This document shows, one piece after another, positions 7,075 to 7,585 of a DNA stretch of 7,585 nucleotides (within the stretch, counting starts at the first letter, position 1; each line of letters begins with the position of its first letter). The DNA is taken from NCBI GenBank assembly GCA_012516225.1, contig JAAYWX010000142.1:1-7585 (forward strand), given 5' to 3'. Made by a program: the position numbers and the translations under genes. The notes beneath the pieces were generated by a model that was given only the letters and a program-made list of their open reading frames with translations, did no database searches and had not been told where the DNA came from. This DNA comes from Clostridiales bacterium (GTDB lineage: Bacteria > Bacillota > Clostridia > Oscillospirales > Oscillospiraceae).

Positions 7075-7150
7075 TGGAGCCGGTGGGAGGGATCGAACCC
7101 TTGACTGTTTGTTACGAATAAGATAATCTGCCGACTTGGGCTATGCCAGC
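7075..7150 (-). tRNA. Degenerate tRNA-Thr(CGU) relic
   Basis: A 76-base stretch of exactly tRNA length, starting GCTGGCATAG and ending CACCGGCTCCA with encoded CCA. It keeps the D-loop CAAGTCGGCAG, an anticodon loop TTCGTAA (anticodon CGU, Thr) and a T-loop GGTTCGATCC. The stems are damaged: two A-C mismatches in the acceptor, two in the T stem, two plus a T-C in the anticodon stem, and a D stem that no longer pairs properly (GCCC against GATT). G-T wobbles add to this. A working tRNA is unlikely, so I read it as a pseudo-tRNA. It lies close to the start of the SLH gene on the other strand. Confidence 0.65.
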
Positions 7151-7311
7151 ATGTAAGAAGATGCGCTATCCCTTGAGGGACAATGCCTTTCTTCCTTTTT
7201 CCGTATCGGTTTGGGGTATCGTTCAACAAGTTTCTCTATTAAACCGCACCTTCTGGACGGAACTTTATTTTTTACTTGCCGTCCAAATAATACAAAACTT
7301 TTAAAATGCAT

Positions 7312-7316
7312 GGAGG
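7312..7316 (+). promoter_or_regulatory. Ribosome binding site of the rightward SLH gene
   Basis: GGAGG lies five bases before ATG 7322 and fixes that start. A TAAAAT hexamer at 7302-7307 upstream is too close to act as the -10 for a transcript including this site, and I see no firm promoter. Confidence 0.7.
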
Positions 7317-7321
7317 ATGTC

Positions 7322-7585
7322 ATGAAAAAATTAAAACCTTTAATTGCAGTTATCCTTATTCTCTCTATTGCGTCCATAACTATTCCCGCGGATGCCTCTG
7401 CTTTTTTGGAAACCAAATCTGTCTCATCTGGTAAAAACACATATACAGATATTGAAGGAAAATGGTTTGAAAAATCTGTTCTTGAATACGGATATACCGA
7501 CATTTTTTCCGGTGCTGACGGACGTTTTCATCCGGATATTCCGATAACGCGGATGGAGTTTGCCCGTCTTCTGCATAAAGCTCTC
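7322..7585 (+). CDS. SLH-domain exported protein, N-terminal part
   Basis: The first 88 codons of a gene that runs off the right edge. ATG 7322 follows GGAGG by five bases. The signal peptide is MKKLK, a hydrophobic core (residues 7-20) and a likely cut after ADASA (about residue 27). From about residue 41 an SLH repeat begins: YTDIEGKWFEKSVLEYGYTD, then IFSGADGRFHPDIPITRMEF, with the ITRMEF motif typical of the family. The repeat near the N-terminus, against the C-terminal placement in the SLH protein at 3262-4851, shows a different domain order. The protein should be held at the cell wall by its SLH repeats; what the rest does lies outside the window. It is transcribed divergently from the regulator cluster, so co-regulation is possible but not shown. 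Its codons seem more AT-rich than those of the minus-strand operon. Confidence 0.9.
   Translation, partial: MKKLKPLIAVILILSIASITIPADASAFLETKSVSSGKNTYTDIEGKWFEKSVLEYGYTDIFSGADGRFHPDIPITRMEFARLLHKAL

Larger units (their letters stand above)
6819..7321. other. Gene-poor region between divergent genes
   Basis: About 500 bp separate the membrane regulator (leftward) from the SLH gene (rightward). It contains the candidate promoter at 6865-6873, a small GGCG-TTC-CGCC hairpin at 6950-6960, a very AT-rich stretch at about 7001-7070, the tRNA relic at 7075-7150, and a TCCC-TTGA-GGGA hairpin at 7169-7180. A minus-strand frame of 37 codons without a start codon (6899-7012, containing NPFEWRNASESFYSHKVDA) has protein-like composition and could be a gene remnant, but I cannot assign it. 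No terminal inverted repeats or transposase motifs are visible. Confidence 0.6.

Noticed and set aside
6819..7321. Insertion sequence, integron or CRISPR array in the gene-poor region.
   Set aside because: I see no terminal inverted repeats, target duplications, transposase motifs or regularly spaced repeats.
7141..7503. A 120-residue minus-strand open frame.
   Set aside because: It runs antisense through the signal peptide and SLH repeat of the rightward gene and across the tRNA relic, with no ribosome site at its start.

Overview
The window looks like chromosomal DNA of a low-to-moderate GC Gram-positive bacterium, most likely a clostridial member of the Bacillota. The evidence is S-layer homology (SLH) proteins, several strong GGAGG ribosome binding sites, type I and lipobox (type II) signal peptides, and LuxR-type regulators fused to a multi-pass membrane domain. 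I cannot name a genus from the sequence.

Layout, mostly on the minus strand, read from right to left. At 7322 a plus-strand SLH-domain exported protein starts and runs off the right edge. Between it and the next gene lies about 500 bp of gene-poor, partly AT-rich DNA holding a full-length but badly mispaired tRNA-Thr(CGU) relic (7075-7150). On the minus strand, 6818-5414 is a membrane protein with a C-terminal LuxR-type helix-turn-helix. It is broken by an in-frame TGA and a frameshift. A strong bidirectional terminator (5363-5402) closes it. Then comes a compact minus-strand gene cluster: a small stand-alone LuxR-type HTH protein (5259-4864), an S-layer-anchored protein with Fn3-like modules and three SLH repeats (4851-3262), a lipoprotein gene disrupted by one nonsense codon and two frameshifts (3195-2097), an intact TPR lipoprotein (2083-1214), and a secreted protein of unrecognised family (from 1211 past the left edge).

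In the cluster the gaps are 12, 66, 13 and 2 bp, and three of the Shine-Dalgarno sequences overlap the preceding stop or coding end, so it reads as one translationally coupled operon. All four products downstream of the regulator carry export signals, two of them lipoboxes and one SLH repeats. The simplest reading is a cell-surface cassette headed by its own regulator, next to a related membrane-tethered regulator. Its function cannot be deduced from sequence alone.

Two of the genes are interrupted, and the tRNA is degenerate, so either this locus is decaying in this strain or the assembly carries several errors. Distinguishing these is the main open question.
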